The position numbers and the translations under genes were made by a program. Positions 16,070 to 22,793 of a DNA stretch of 22,793 nt are shown here, in pieces. The stretch is from positions 1-22,793 of the forward strand of contig CAZFVY010000113.1 in assembly GCA_964522665.1 (NCBI GenBank), given 5' to 3'. Under the pieces are notes generated by a model. That model did no database searches and was not told the DNA's origin. It saw only the letters and a program-made list of their open reading frames with translations. The stretch comes from CAZFVY01 sp964522665. Its GTDB lineage: Bacteria > Verrucomicrobiota > Verrucomicrobiia > Limisphaerales > CAZFVY01. Every line of letters begins with the position of its first letter. The first letter of the stretch is position 1.

Positions 16070-19000
16070 TTAGTTGCTGCGCAGGCGACCGAACAGGTTG
16101 CCCGTGCCGATCGGAACAGGCAGCGGCGACGTCGAGGTGACATCAGTCCACTTGATCGGAGCGGTCAGGCTCGGGGTGCTTTGCAGGGTGAACCCAGTGG
16201 GCCACGTGAGGGTGACGGTCTTGCCATCAGCCGAGACGGTGAACGCGATCTTCGGGTTCTGGACCGGCGGCGCTTCCGTGACGGTGGTCAAGGCCGCCTT
16301 GGCTTTGCCAGCGTTGTAGAGGGCCATGACTTCGGAGGCCGTCAGGGAACGGTTCCAAAGGGCTAGCTCATCCAATCCGCCACCCATAAAGTTCGGCGTG
16401 GTGGGGTCGGCGATGATCGGGGGCGGCGTTTGCGTCGTGTCCACGTTCAACTGCGCGCCAATCGAGAGGTACGGAATCGACGGCACGTTCAGGTTCGCGA
16501 GGTAATCCGCGTTGGCGACTTCGACGCCATCAACATACAGCCGGAGTTGCGCTCCGTCCGCGCTGAACGCCAAGTGGTGCCAAGCGCCAACCGGGAACGG
16601 GGTCGTTCCGGTGAGGACCAACCGGTTTGGTCCGGCTTCGATGATCACGCTCGGGTAAGGATTGCCATCGGCAGCGCTCACCTGGATGCTCAACTCGAAC
16701 TGACCGCCGCCACCGCCGGAGTTACCGAGGGCGCCTTGGCCGTTGCGCATGATGACCACCGAGCTGTTCGGGGGCAGGAGGTTAACCCAAGCCGAGCCAG
16801 CAATAGCGACTGAGGCCGGCGGAATGCTGGGGACGAACATGTAGGTAGAGCCGTCGAAGGTGAACGAATTGCCAACTTCACCCGGACCCCAACTCGCGTT
16901 GCCGACGACTCCAGCGGGTTTGCCACTGGCCACCGCGTTAGCCGCGTTGGTGCCGCTGGTCTCGTCGAACTTCCAGTATCCAACCAATTGGTCGGAGATG
17001 CTGTAGTTCGAGATGCGAACCGCCGCGTTCTTGCTGATGACGCTGCCGGCCTGATTGAATACGGCGACGCTGTAAACGCCTTCATCCGTGTTCGTGAAGG
17101 AGCTGATGCTCAAGGTCGCGGTCTGGGCGCCACTGACGTGCCCGCCGTTCGGGAGGTTCGCGCCGTTCTTGCGCCATTGATAGGTCAACCCCGCGCCGGT
17201 CGCAACCACCGGGAGGACGGCCGTACCGCCAGGCGGGACGACAGTCGGCTGAGGATTGGAGGTAATCGCCGGAGGGCTGCCGGGTGACGGAGCGTTCAGT
17301 ACCAATTGGATACCGTTGACGCCGGTGCCGCGATCGTAACCGGTGGTCGTGCAGAGCACGGTGACCAGGATGGTGCCGTTCGCGTCGGGCTTGACACCGT
17401 CGAAACGAACAAAGTCAGCGATGGTCGGATTGTTCGGGTCCGTGCTGGAACCGCGGTAGAACCCAGGAGCCAGATTATACTCACCGGACGCCATCGCGCG
17501 GATGTAATTGGTCTGGGTGGTGGCGCCTTGAATCGTGTAGGTGACGTCCTGGAATTGCAACGGCGGGCTGACGACATAGATCAGAACCGCGTGGCTGCCT
17601 TGAGGAACGTTGTCGAACTCGTAGGTCGCGGGCGCGCCAGGGTTGGAGAGCGTCAAACCATTGAGCATCCGTTCCACCGCGGTATCGGTCCCGGCGCCAG
17701 AACCCCAGGTCCCGGATGTGGCATAGGTGAAGGTGATCGTGGAAGCCGCGTTGCTGCTGTCAACCAAAGCGTCAGGTTCGCTGGCCGAGTCACCGGTGGT
17801 GCCGCTGCCGTTGGTCGCGTTGTTCCAATAGGCCTGAGGCTGAATGCCCATGATGTCAGTGGGCAGAACCGCCGTCGGAGCGCCATTGGCGCCGCTGCCG
17901 ACGAAACTAATGCCGATGCTCTTCGTGCTGGAAGGCGTGAAGATCGACGCCTGCACGACCTGGCTGGTCTGGCAACCGACGATCGCGACCGAGTAGAGAT
18001 TCGTCGCATTCGCGGCGGTGATTGGGTCAGTCGTGTAGGAGAGCTTGGTCGCGCCCGGGATCGCCTTGCCATTAGCATACCACTGCAGGCTCCAGGGTCC
18101 GTTCACGACGGTGAGAAAGGTCGCGGGGTTCCCGCTCAGCACCGGCGTGTTGGCCGGTTGGGTAAGGAATTGCGTCTGGCCGCAAGGATTGCTCGCGGTA
18201 ACCGCCAAGAGTGAAACCTCGGCGATCTGCATGCTGTTCGCGGCCGTCGGATTGGCGACACCCAAAACCGTCCAGCGGTAGCTCTTGAACGCCTTGTTGT
18301 TGGGGAAGTAGAACGTTTGGACCTGATAACGGTCACTGAGCGGGGCCGGGAAAACCGTATTCCAGATCGGGATGTTCGTGTTGGCGTAGATCAAGGTCCA
18401 ATTGCCCGACGCGAAGTTGGTGATCGTGTCGTTGGAACCTTCGATGGTGATCGACCGCGGATCGCGTTCAGGCGCGTCGTTGGCGGACTCCATCGCAATT
18501 CCGGTGATGACCGTCGCGCCGATGGAAGGGGTCACGACGAAACCGGCCGGTTTTGCGTTGCCGGCCAAATCGAAGTTCAGGTATTTGGCCTGGGTGCCGT
18601 CGATCGCGTTGGCGACGCCTTCGCTGCCCGGATTGTTCGAGGACGAAGCGATAATCGGATCGGTCGGCTGGAGGGCGTCAACCGGGGCGCCCGTTCCGAG
18701 CAATTGAACTTCGGCGATCTGCATCGAATTCGCCGCGGTCGGATTAGCCACGCCGAGAACCGTCCAGCGATAGAATTTGTAGGGCTGGACGTTGGGGAAG
18801 AAGAAGGTTTGGGTTTGATAACGGTCACTGAGCGGAGCCGGGAAAACCGTATTCCAAATGGGGATATTGGTATTGGCGTAAATGGTCGTCCAGGTACCAG
18901 AGGTCAAATTCGTGATCGAGGAATCGTTTGATCCTTCGATGGTGATTGAGCGCGGGTCGCGCTCGGGAGCGTCGTTAGCGGACTCCATCGCGATACCGGT

Positions 19001-19822
19001 GATAACGGTCGCGCCGACGGAGGGCGCCACGGTAAAGCCAGCGGGCTTGGCGTTGCCAGCCAGGTCGAAGTTCAGGTATTTGGCCTGGGTGCCGTCGATG
19101 GCGTTGGCGACGCCTTCGGAACCGGGGTTGTTCGACGAGGAAGCGATGATCGTGTCAGTCGGCTGAATGACGTTCTTCGGCTCCGTCACGCCCAGCAGTT
19201 GCACTTCGGCGATCTGCATGGAATTCGCGGCCGTGGGATTGGCCACGCCGACGACCGTCCAGCGATAGCTCTTGTAGGCGTTATTGTTAGTGAAGGAGAA
19301 GCTTTGGACTTGGTAACGGTCACTGAGCGGGGCCGGGAAAACCGTGTTCCAGATCGGAACGTTCGTGTTGACGTAAATCGTGGTCCACGTCCCGGAGGCA
19401 AAGTTCGTGATGGTATCATTGGAACCTTCCAGAATGATCGACCGGGGATCGCGCTCGGGAGCGTCGTTGGCGGATTCCATCGCGATGCCGCTAAGGATGG
19501 TGGGCCCCACGGCCGGAGTGACCACAAAACCAGCCGGCTTGGCGTTGCCAGCCAAGTCGAAATTCAGATACTTAGCCTGGGTTCCGTCGATGGCGTTGGC
19601 GACGCCTTCGGAGCCAGGGTTGTTGGAGGAAGAAGCAATAATCGGATCGGTTGGCTGGACGACGTTAAGCTGCGCCTGGGCGAAATTCGCGGCGAGCAAC
19701 GCCAACCCTAAAACGCCAAAACGCGCCACCGAAGCGATGGCTTTTCGAGCGAGGGGCAGCTGGGTTTGGAACCGTGAGCGTGGCGCGCGCTCACCGAGAT
19801 CAGGCGGACTGGAGTATTTCAT
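16070..19822 (-). CDS. Large secreted protein: three discoidin-like repeats, two Ig-like domains, LamG domain
   Basis: A 1250-residue extracellular or surface protein. ATG 19822 gives a signal peptide whose hydrophobic core is FGVLGLALLAANFAQA, cut before QLNVV; the ORF extends 162 bases further upstream but without a signal at its start. Order: three near-identical 156-157 residue discoidin (F5/8 type C)-like repeats (about 56-211, 220-376, 385-540), each with GVANAIDGTQAKYLNFDLAG, SANDAPERDPRS and NPTAANSMQIAEV; an Ig-like domain (549-630) with a Cys pair; a galactose-binding-like domain (634-844); a second Ig-like domain (851-937) with LTYQWRKNGANLP; a LamG/concanavalin-like domain (941-1172) with LVGYWKFDETSG, GAWHHLAFSADG and LDELALWNRSLTASEVMALY; a tail (1182-1250) with LTWPTGFTLQSTPSLTAP and the ending LFGRLRSN. 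No catalytic domain is seen; a role in carbohydrate or surface binding is inference. Confidence 0.92.
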   Translation of the reverse strand: MKYSSPPDLGERAPRSRFQTQLPLARKAIASVARFGVLGLALLAANFAQAQLNVVQPTDPIIASSSNNPGSEGVANAIDGTQAKYLNFDLAGNAKPAGFVVTPAVGPTILSGIAMESANDAPERDPRSIILEGSNDTITNFASGTWTTIYVNTNVPIWNTVFPAPLSDRYQVQSFSFTNNNAYKSYRWTVVGVANPTAANSMQIAEVQLLGVTEPKNVIQPTDTIIASSSNNPGSEGVANAIDGTQAKYLNFDLAGNAKPAGFTVAPSVGATVITGIAMESANDAPERDPRSITIEGSNDSSITNLTSGTWTTIYANTNIPIWNTVFPAPLSDRYQTQTFFFPNVQPYKFYRWTVLGVANPTAANSMQIAEVQLLGTGAPVDALQPTDPIIASSSNNPGSEGVANAIDGTQAKYLNFDLAGNAKPAGFVVTPSIGATVITGIAMESANDAPERDPRSITIEGSNDTITNFASGNWTLIYANTNIPIWNTVFPAPLSDRYQVQTFYFPNNKAFKSYRWTVLGVANPTAANSMQIAEVSLLAVTASNPCGQTQFLTQPANTPVLSGNPATFLTVVNGPWSLQWYANGKAIPGATKLSYTTDPITAANATNLYSVAIVGCQTSQVVQASIFTPSSTKSIGISFVGSGANGAPTAVLPTDIMGIQPQAYWNNATNGSGTTGDSASEPDALVDSSNAASTITFTYATSGTWGSGAGTDTAVERMLNGLTLSNPGAPATYEFDNVPQGSHAVLIYVVSPPLQFQDVTYTIQGATTQTNYIRAMASGEYNLAPGFYRGSSTDPNNPTIADFVRFDGVKPDANGTILVTVLCTTTGYDRGTGVNGIQLVLNAPSPGSPPAITSNPQPTVVPPGGTAVLPVVATGAGLTYQWRKNGANLPNGGHVSGAQTATLSISSFTNTDEGVYSVAVFNQAGSVISKNAAVRISNYSISDQLVGYWKFDETSGTNAANAVASGKPAGVVGNASWGPGEVGNSFTFDGSTYMFVPSIPPASVAIAGSAWVNLLPPNSSVVIMRNGQGALGNSGGGGGQFELSIQVSAADGNPYPSVIIEAGPNRLVLTGTTPFPVGAWHHLAFSADGAQLRLYVDGVEVANADYLANLNVPSIPYLSIGAQLNVDTTQTPPPIIADPTTPNFMGGGLDELALWNRSLTASEVMALYNAGKAKAALTTVTEAPPVQNPKIAFTVSADGKTVTLTWPTGFTLQSTPSLTAPIKWTDVTSTSPLPVPIGTGNLFGRLRSN
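18203..19657 (-). repeat. Three in-frame tandem repeats of about 495 bp
   Basis: Units at 19190-19657, 18695-19165 and 18203-18670 encode the discoidin-like repeats of the large secreted protein. The period is 164-165 codons. Long stretches are the same in all three at protein level, with many synonymous differences between copies, so they are not recent exact duplications but have been kept similar. Confidence 0.9.
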
Positions 19823-20023
19823 GTTACGTTTCGTTTGGTTGATCAGGTTGTTCGCTTCTGCCTGCTTCCAGCCGCGGCGGGTGGACAAAGCCGCGCTACG
19901 GCTGAATACGTTTTCGGGCAGACGGATATTTGGTGCCTGCTTTTTTATTCGCGGAACGGATTTTTCGCAACAATAAAATTTCAATAATTTTTGCCGCTGA
20001 AAACGGGCCCATAATCAACTTCA

Positions 20024-20048
20024 TAACATATCTATAATGAATATGTTA
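20024..20048. promoter_or_regulatory. Inverted repeat, possible operator
   Basis: TAACATAT (20024-20031) and ATATGTTA (20041-20048) are perfect 8-base arms around 9 bases. The AT content is exceptional for this window. On the minus strand the spacer includes TTATAG, which could be part of a -10 element, so repressor binding here could control the large secreted-protein gene. Confidence 0.45.
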
Positions 20049-20106
20049 CACCCATTCCGCAGGCCGTGTAATCGAGCGATTTCGAGCGCCGGCGACCGGG
20101 AAAAAG

Positions 20107-20128
20107 ATATGCAGTGTCTAGTGCATAT
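20107..20128. promoter_or_regulatory. Second AT-rich inverted repeat
   Basis: ATATGCA (20107-20113) and TGCATAT (20122-20128) are perfect 7-base arms with 8 bases between. It lies about 80 bases from the dyad at 20024-20048 and immediately before the direct repeat at 20130. Confidence 0.4.
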
Positions 20129-20129
20129 T

Positions 20130-20159
20130 GGGGTGAAACGGCTTGGCGACGGGGTGAAA
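20130..20159. repeat. Direct repeat GGGGTGAAA, 21-base period
   Basis: GGGGTGAAA occurs at 20130-20138 and 20151-20159, start to start 21 bases, i.e. two helical turns. The arrangement fits a tandem regulator site but could be chance. Confidence 0.4.
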
Positions 20160-20301
20160 ACCGGCCCCGAATAGCCGGCTGGCCGGTCGATGGACGGCGG
20201 TTCGCCCACGAAACCGAGACGGTTTAGCGGGCGCGGGACGACCGAGGCCGGAACAGCTGAGATCGCGTTGAAAGCGTCCCGGCGCCGGGCGTACGGCCGA
20301 T

Positions 20302-21558
20302 TCAAAAGGGAAGCCACTTAAATTTCGGCAGTCGTTCCCCGAGCCAAATGGCCGCCAGGAGGGCGATGAAAGCGGAGCCGCCGCCGAGCAGGAGCCGGCG
20401 GTAGCTCCAAGAATGGCGGACGGCGTACGCGACGGGCAGGAACAGGCTCACGATCACCAATTGCCCGAGTTCAACCCCGAGGTTGAAGCCCGCGAGCGCC
20501 CAGGCGAGCGCGCCTTTTGGCAGACCCAAACCAGTCAAGGCTCCGGCGAAGCCGAAACCATGGACGAGGCCGAACCCGAAAGCCACCCACCAACCCTTGG
20601 CCAGAAAGACCGGGCGGAGATTATTGAGCGCCGCCACCAGGACGGAGGCGGCAATCGCCGATTCCACCCAGCGTGACGGCAACTCGACGACGCCGAGCGT
20701 CGCCAGGCTGAGGGTCAGCGAGTGAGCCAAGGTAAACGCGGTCACGATCTTGACGACATTGACCAGGACAGGACGCCAGGCGTCGGCCGCGCGCCATTGC
20801 CGTCCCTCCCGCCGCAAGACCGACGGCAACAGGAGCGCGAGGAGAAACAAGATGTGATCGAACCCGGTCCAGATGTGCCAAACCCCGGCGCCGATAAAGG
20901 TAAAAAATGACCTGCCCCGGGCGGGCGCGCCCAATTCGAATCGTTGCGCCGGGCGCTCAACCGTGAACACGGAGGCCTGGCCAAGCCCGTTGGCTTCCAG
21001 TCGGAACAGCCCCCGATGCCGCGGGTCCAAATCGAACAGCAGGTGATACTCCACCTCCAACTCGCGCGCGGCGCCAGACGGTTCGACCGCGAAACGGAGC
21101 ACGGCGTAGGTTCCGTCATTGTGATAATCGACGAGCAAATCGGTGAAGCGAAGGCGGCAGGCCGCGCCATCCGCGCTGATCCGTAATCGGGCGAAAGCAT
21201 ACGCGACCACCGCGTCCTGCCGGGCCTGCAATTCGCTCCAGGTGATCGCGCCGTCGTGATCGGCGTCCAATCCGACCGCGGCCTCCAAATCGTGCAGCGC
21301 GATGTCCCAGCGGCCGTTGACCTGCGCGCCGACGACCTTGAGCGTTAGGTAACTATTCCCGGCCTGATGGGCGTGGGCCGGCGCCAGCCAAACCAGCCAC
21401 GCGAGCGAGACCGCGATGAGAAACCTCCAACCAATCGGGTTAAAATCAATTTCCGATGGGGACTTGGCCCCTATATATAAAGGCGTGGGCTGGCACGAAC
21501 GCGAGCGGCGGAGACCTCGGGGATACCGGCCACGACGGGCGACGCGGGGCAGAAACAT
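20302..21558 (-). CDS. HupE/UreJ-family membrane protein with periplasmic EF-hand-like domain
   Basis: The C-terminal half is the HupE/UreJ_2-type membrane domain with about seven TM segments: GVWHIWTGFDHILFLLALLL carries the HxxxGxDH motif, followed by TAFTLAHSLTLSLATLGVVE and FGLVHGFGFAGALTGLGLP. HupE and UreJ relatives are implicated in nickel uptake, but this long subfamily is functionally undefined. The N-terminal half follows a signal peptide (WRFLIAVSLAWLVWLAPAHA) and holds an EF-hand-like loop LDADHDGAITWSE plus beta strands. Start is uncertain: ATG 21558 leaves a 45-residue stretch before the signal core, and a TATATATA that could be a -10 element sits inside that stretch; ATT near 21435 would give a proper signal peptide. 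There are no hydrogenase or urease genes nearby. Confidence 0.85.
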   Translation of the reverse strand: MFLPRVARRGRYPRGLRRSRSCQPTPLYIGAKSPSEIDFNPIGWRFLIAVSLAWLVWLAPAHAHQAGNSYLTLKVVGAQVNGRWDIALHDLEAAVGLDADHDGAITWSELQARQDAVVAYAFARLRISADGAACRLRFTDLLVDYHNDGTYAVLRFAVEPSGAARELEVEYHLLFDLDPRHRGLFRLEANGLGQASVFTVERPAQRFELGAPARGRSFFTFIGAGVWHIWTGFDHILFLLALLLPSVLRREGRQWRAADAWRPVLVNVVKIVTAFTLAHSLTLSLATLGVVELPSRWVESAIAASVLVAALNNLRPVFLAKGWWVAFGFGLVHGFGFAGALTGLGLPKGALAWALAGFNLGVELGQLVIVSLFLPVAYAVRHSWSYRRLLLGGGSAFIALLAAIWLGERLPKFKWLPF

Positions 21559-21696
21559 TGCGAAACAATAATTGTCCCGCGCGTCGGCGGCGGTCAAGGC
21601 GGTCGTTAAACCTTAAAGCGGCGCCGTCCTATTTGGGGTCGATGCGGGACGTTTGCTTTCGGTTTAAAGATTTACGGTTGAGGGCGTTATGTTTAG

Positions 21697-21714
21697 GCCA
21701 GCGAACTCGCTGGC
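21697..21714. promoter_or_regulatory. 18-bp near-palindrome, possible operator
   Basis: GCCAGCGA (21697-21704) and TCGCTGGC (21707-21714) are perfect 8-base arms around AC. The short spacer favours a dimeric protein-binding site over an RNA hairpin. Confidence 0.4.
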
Positions 21715-21780
21715 GGGCGCCGCAAGGCTTATCTTTCGGCGTGCGGGTCCGGCAGAGGATTAACGCGCCAGGCAACGCAG

Positions 21781-21792
21781 ACTAATATTAGT
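21781..21792. repeat. Perfect 12-bp AT-rich palindrome
   Basis: ACTAATATTAGT is fully self-complementary and stands out in GC-rich surroundings. Its role is unknown. Confidence 0.4.
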
Positions 21793-22100
21793 AGTGGGTG
21801 GGCATCCCGAGCCGTCATTCAATCGACGGCGCGGTCGCTCACTCCGACACCTTGTCACGGCTCGGCGGAGCCTCGCCCCACCGAGGGAACGGGAAGCGCG
21901 CGGCGCTAACGCGGCGGCAGCCTCGGCGCGCGACAAGTTGAACTATTCCAAGCGACCGGTTTTCAGAAGTGCGGGGAGGATTTCAAAGGGAGAGAAGAAC
22001 GACGGGCGCGAACCGCACCGATACACGAAAAGCCGCCTGGGATCTCAGCCCAACGGGAGTAAGGGCGAATGCCGATAAGTTCGGGCGCGGCTTGTGTCGG

Positions 22101-22144
22101 GTCTCATAAATAACTGGCCGCGAACGACCGGCTACTAATGAGAC
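22101..22144. repeat. Stem-loop with nested inner stem
   Basis: GTCTCAT (22101-22107) pairs perfectly with ATGAGAC (22138-22144). Inside, GGCCG (22116-22120) can pair with CGGCT (22129-22133) with one G-U pair. The nested layout is compatible with a structured RNA or with the ends of a small element, but no transposase, reverse transcriptase or other partner is present in the window. Confidence 0.4.
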
Positions 22145-22150
22145 ACTAGC

Positions 22151-22378
22151 CTAGGCGCAACCCGGGCGAGCGAACGGGCCGGAGGCTCCACCCAACGTCG
22201 GGCGCTGGCGGGCGATCTGTGCCGGCCAGAGGCGGCTCGCCAAGTCAAGCCAGACGCGGCGTTCAGGCCGGCGAGCGGGCCAGAGGCTGGGGTGTAAGGT
22301 CACTCGGACCTCAAACGGTTCCGCCTCGGTCCATTCCACGGGCAGCTTTTGGCTGTTCTCTGATTCGGCCTGTGCCAT
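22151..22378 (-). CDS. Small hypothetical protein (doubtful)
   Basis: A 75-residue ORF from ATG 22378. The sequence MAQAESENSQKLPVEWTEAE then PFEVRVTLHPSLWPARRPE reads like real protein (mixed acidic and hydrophobic, Trp-rich) and includes two related pieces, SLWPARRPE and SRLWPAQIARQRP. I do not recognise a family. It has no signal peptide or TM segment. Upstream is an A-rich run (AAAAGAAAAAATCG) but no clear ribosome binding site. It stands alone between the dyad-rich region and the methyltransferase gene. It may be a spurious ORF. Confidence 0.4.
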   Translation of the reverse strand: MAQAESENSQKLPVEWTEAEPFEVRVTLHPSLWPARRPERRVWLDLASRLWPAQIARQRPTLGGASGPFARPGCA

Positions 22379-22560
22379 ACGTCGATTTTTTCTTTTGATG
22401 TGGCGGGCTTGGGGGCACACACACGGCTTTTAGCCCCTAAGCCCGCCTGGTCCACTCACAAGAGTTAGACTGCGCTTGTTTTCTAGCAAGATGTGGGCCA
22501 GTTTCGACTGGGCGGCGAAACGCACAGTCCCAAGAGCGACGGCGAGGCCGTGATTTGGGG

Positions 22561-22572
22561 CCGCGATCGCGG
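22561..22572. repeat. 12-bp palindrome upstream of the methyltransferase gene
   Basis: CCGCGATCGCGG is perfectly self-complementary and lies 20 bases before the start codon of the gene at 22592. It may be a regulator site or a GC-rich coincidence. Confidence 0.35.
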
Positions 22573-22591
22573 TCGCGCGCCGGTGAAAACC

Positions 22592-22793
22592 GTGAATGAT
22601 CCGATGCCAAAATCAACCGTCGCCGAGATTCGCCAACGTTTCGACCAGGACGTCGAACGCTTTTCCAATCTGGCCACCGGGCAATCGGCGACGATTGACG
22701 CGCCCTTGGTCCTCGAATTGATTACCGCCGCCGCGGCCGCCGTGACGCCGAACGCGGAACGAATCCTCGACATCGGCTGCGGCGCCGGCAATT
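22592..22793 (+). CDS. Class I SAM-dependent methyltransferase (partial, runs off the window)
   Basis: Only the first 67 codons are present. GTG 22592 gives MNDPMPKSTVAEIRQRFDQD, and an ATG at 22604 is an alternative 4 codons later. The segment PKSTVAEIRQRFDQDVERFS followed by ATIDAPLVLELI is typical of the N-terminal helices of a methyltransferase group of this kind, and LDIGCGAGN at the window edge is motif I, which binds the methionine part of S-adenosylmethionine. The substrate cannot be judged without the missing C-terminal part. The family call is firm. Confidence 0.85.
   Translation, partial: MNDPMPKSTVAEIRQRFDQDVERFSNLATGQSATIDAPLVLELITAAAAAVTPNAERILDIGCGAGN

Larger units (their letters stand above)
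19823..20301. other. AT-rich regulatory gap upstream of the large secreted-protein gene
   Basis: No convincing gene. Bases 19920-20050 are clearly AT-rich compared with the rest of the window and probably contain the promoter of the gene starting at 19822, although no clean -35/-10 pair could be assigned. It also holds two AT-rich dyads (20024-20048 and 20107-20128), a direct repeat GGGGTGAAA at 20130 and 20151, and a palindrome CCCGGCGCCGGG at 20278-20289 near the end of the HupE-like gene. Confidence 0.5.
21559..22150. other. Dyad-rich region with no convincing gene
   Basis: No ORF here has a recognisable product, and I found no tRNA, tmRNA, RNase P or SRP RNA signature. Contents: GCCAGCGA-AC-TCGCTGGC at 21697-21714, ACTAATATTAGT at 21781-21792, a stretch at 21805-21900 with a small GGCTC-GGCG-GAGCC hairpin that resembles a dispersed intergenic repeat, and a stem-loop at 22101-22144. 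It could hold a non-coding RNA, regulatory sites or a decayed element. Confidence 0.5.

Noticed and set aside
16430..19711. Several plus-strand ORFs of 100-300 codons opposite the LamG gene
   Set aside because: Shadows of the repeat-bearing gene; they repeat because the sense gene repeats, and the products are Arg/Gly/Val-rich without structure.
19823..19984. Upstream 54-codon extension of the LamG protein
   Set aside because: It places basic, Cys-containing sequence before an otherwise normal signal peptide and runs into the AT-rich promoter-like region.
21794..22078. 94-codon plus-strand ORF in the dyad-rich region
   Set aside because: Arg/Ser-rich low-complexity product covering a repeat-like stretch; no start signal or domain.
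22101..22144. Retron or group II intron RNA
   Set aside because: No reverse transcriptase gene is present and no domain V-like hairpin was found; the inverted repeat alone is not enough.
21600..22150. tRNA, tmRNA, RNase P or SRP RNA gene
   Set aside because: Looked for T-loop, CCA-end, RNase P core and SRP loop consensus on both strands by eye; none found.
22562..22571. GCGATCGC within the palindrome as a HIP1-type repeat
   Set aside because: A single copy in GC-rich DNA is expected by chance; HIP1 is a cyanobacterial feature and nothing else here is cyanobacterial.
22483..22791. 102-codon minus-strand ORF at the right edge
   Set aside because: Antisense to the methyltransferase gene, whose SAM motif and typical N-terminal helices are clear.

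Overview
The window is GC-rich, bacterial and Gram-negative. It most resembles a member of the Verrucomicrobiota. This rests on three things: a large secreted LamG/discoidin/Ig protein with the C-terminal style common in that phylum, an RsmH with the N-terminal extension I associate with the phylum, and start codons that mostly lack a clear Shine-Dalgarno. The lineage call is inference from protein style, not a database result.

Layout from left to right. (1) Bases 1-754, plus strand: a RelE/HigB-like toxin with a doubtful N-terminus, overlapped by a HigA-like XRE antitoxin. (2) Bases 810-8250, minus strand: a complete two-component-regulated heavy-metal-type RND efflux operon, in the order response regulator, histidine kinase, TolC-type outer membrane lipoprotein, membrane fusion protein, RND pump. 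Upstream of the regulator, at 8398-8413, is a dyad that matches the core of the known CusR/CopR-type box, so the operon is probably autoregulated. (3) Bases 8441-9490, minus: rsmH, outside its usual cell-division cluster. (4) Bases 9663-10895, plus: a BaiN/YhiN-type flavoprotein. (5) Bases 10965-12146, minus: an accessory patch that looks less GC-rich, with an unknown secreted protein, a short HicB antitoxin and what looks like the stub of its HicA toxin. (6) Bases 12344-15764, minus: a MacA-like adaptor, an ABC ATPase and a MacB-like permease as separate genes. (7) Bases 16070-19822, minus: a 1250-residue secreted protein with three near-identical discoidin-like repeats, two Ig-like domains and a LamG domain, closed by a strong intrinsic terminator. 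(8) Bases 20302 to about 21558, minus: a HupE/UreJ-type membrane protein with a predicted periplasmic domain containing an EF-hand-like loop. (9) Bases 21559-22591: mostly non-coding, dyad-rich DNA with one doubtful small ORF. (10) From 22592, plus: the start of a class I methyltransferase that leaves the window.

How the genes fit together: the left half is one self-contained envelope efflux unit (sensing, transcription control, tripartite pump). The mac-like unit is a second tripartite-type exporter without its own outer membrane channel, so it must borrow one, possibly the channel encoded at 5088-6536. The large LamG protein and the HupE-like protein are envelope or surface functions with their own upstream regulatory DNA. 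I see no CRISPR array, tRNA, rRNA, insertion sequence or phage module. I did not find a clearly new system. The most interesting points are the CusR-type operator in front of a pump that lacks the CusA methionine triad, the adjacent second dyad, the decayed hicBA locus, and the unexplained dyad-rich DNA at 20020-20160 and 21560-22145.
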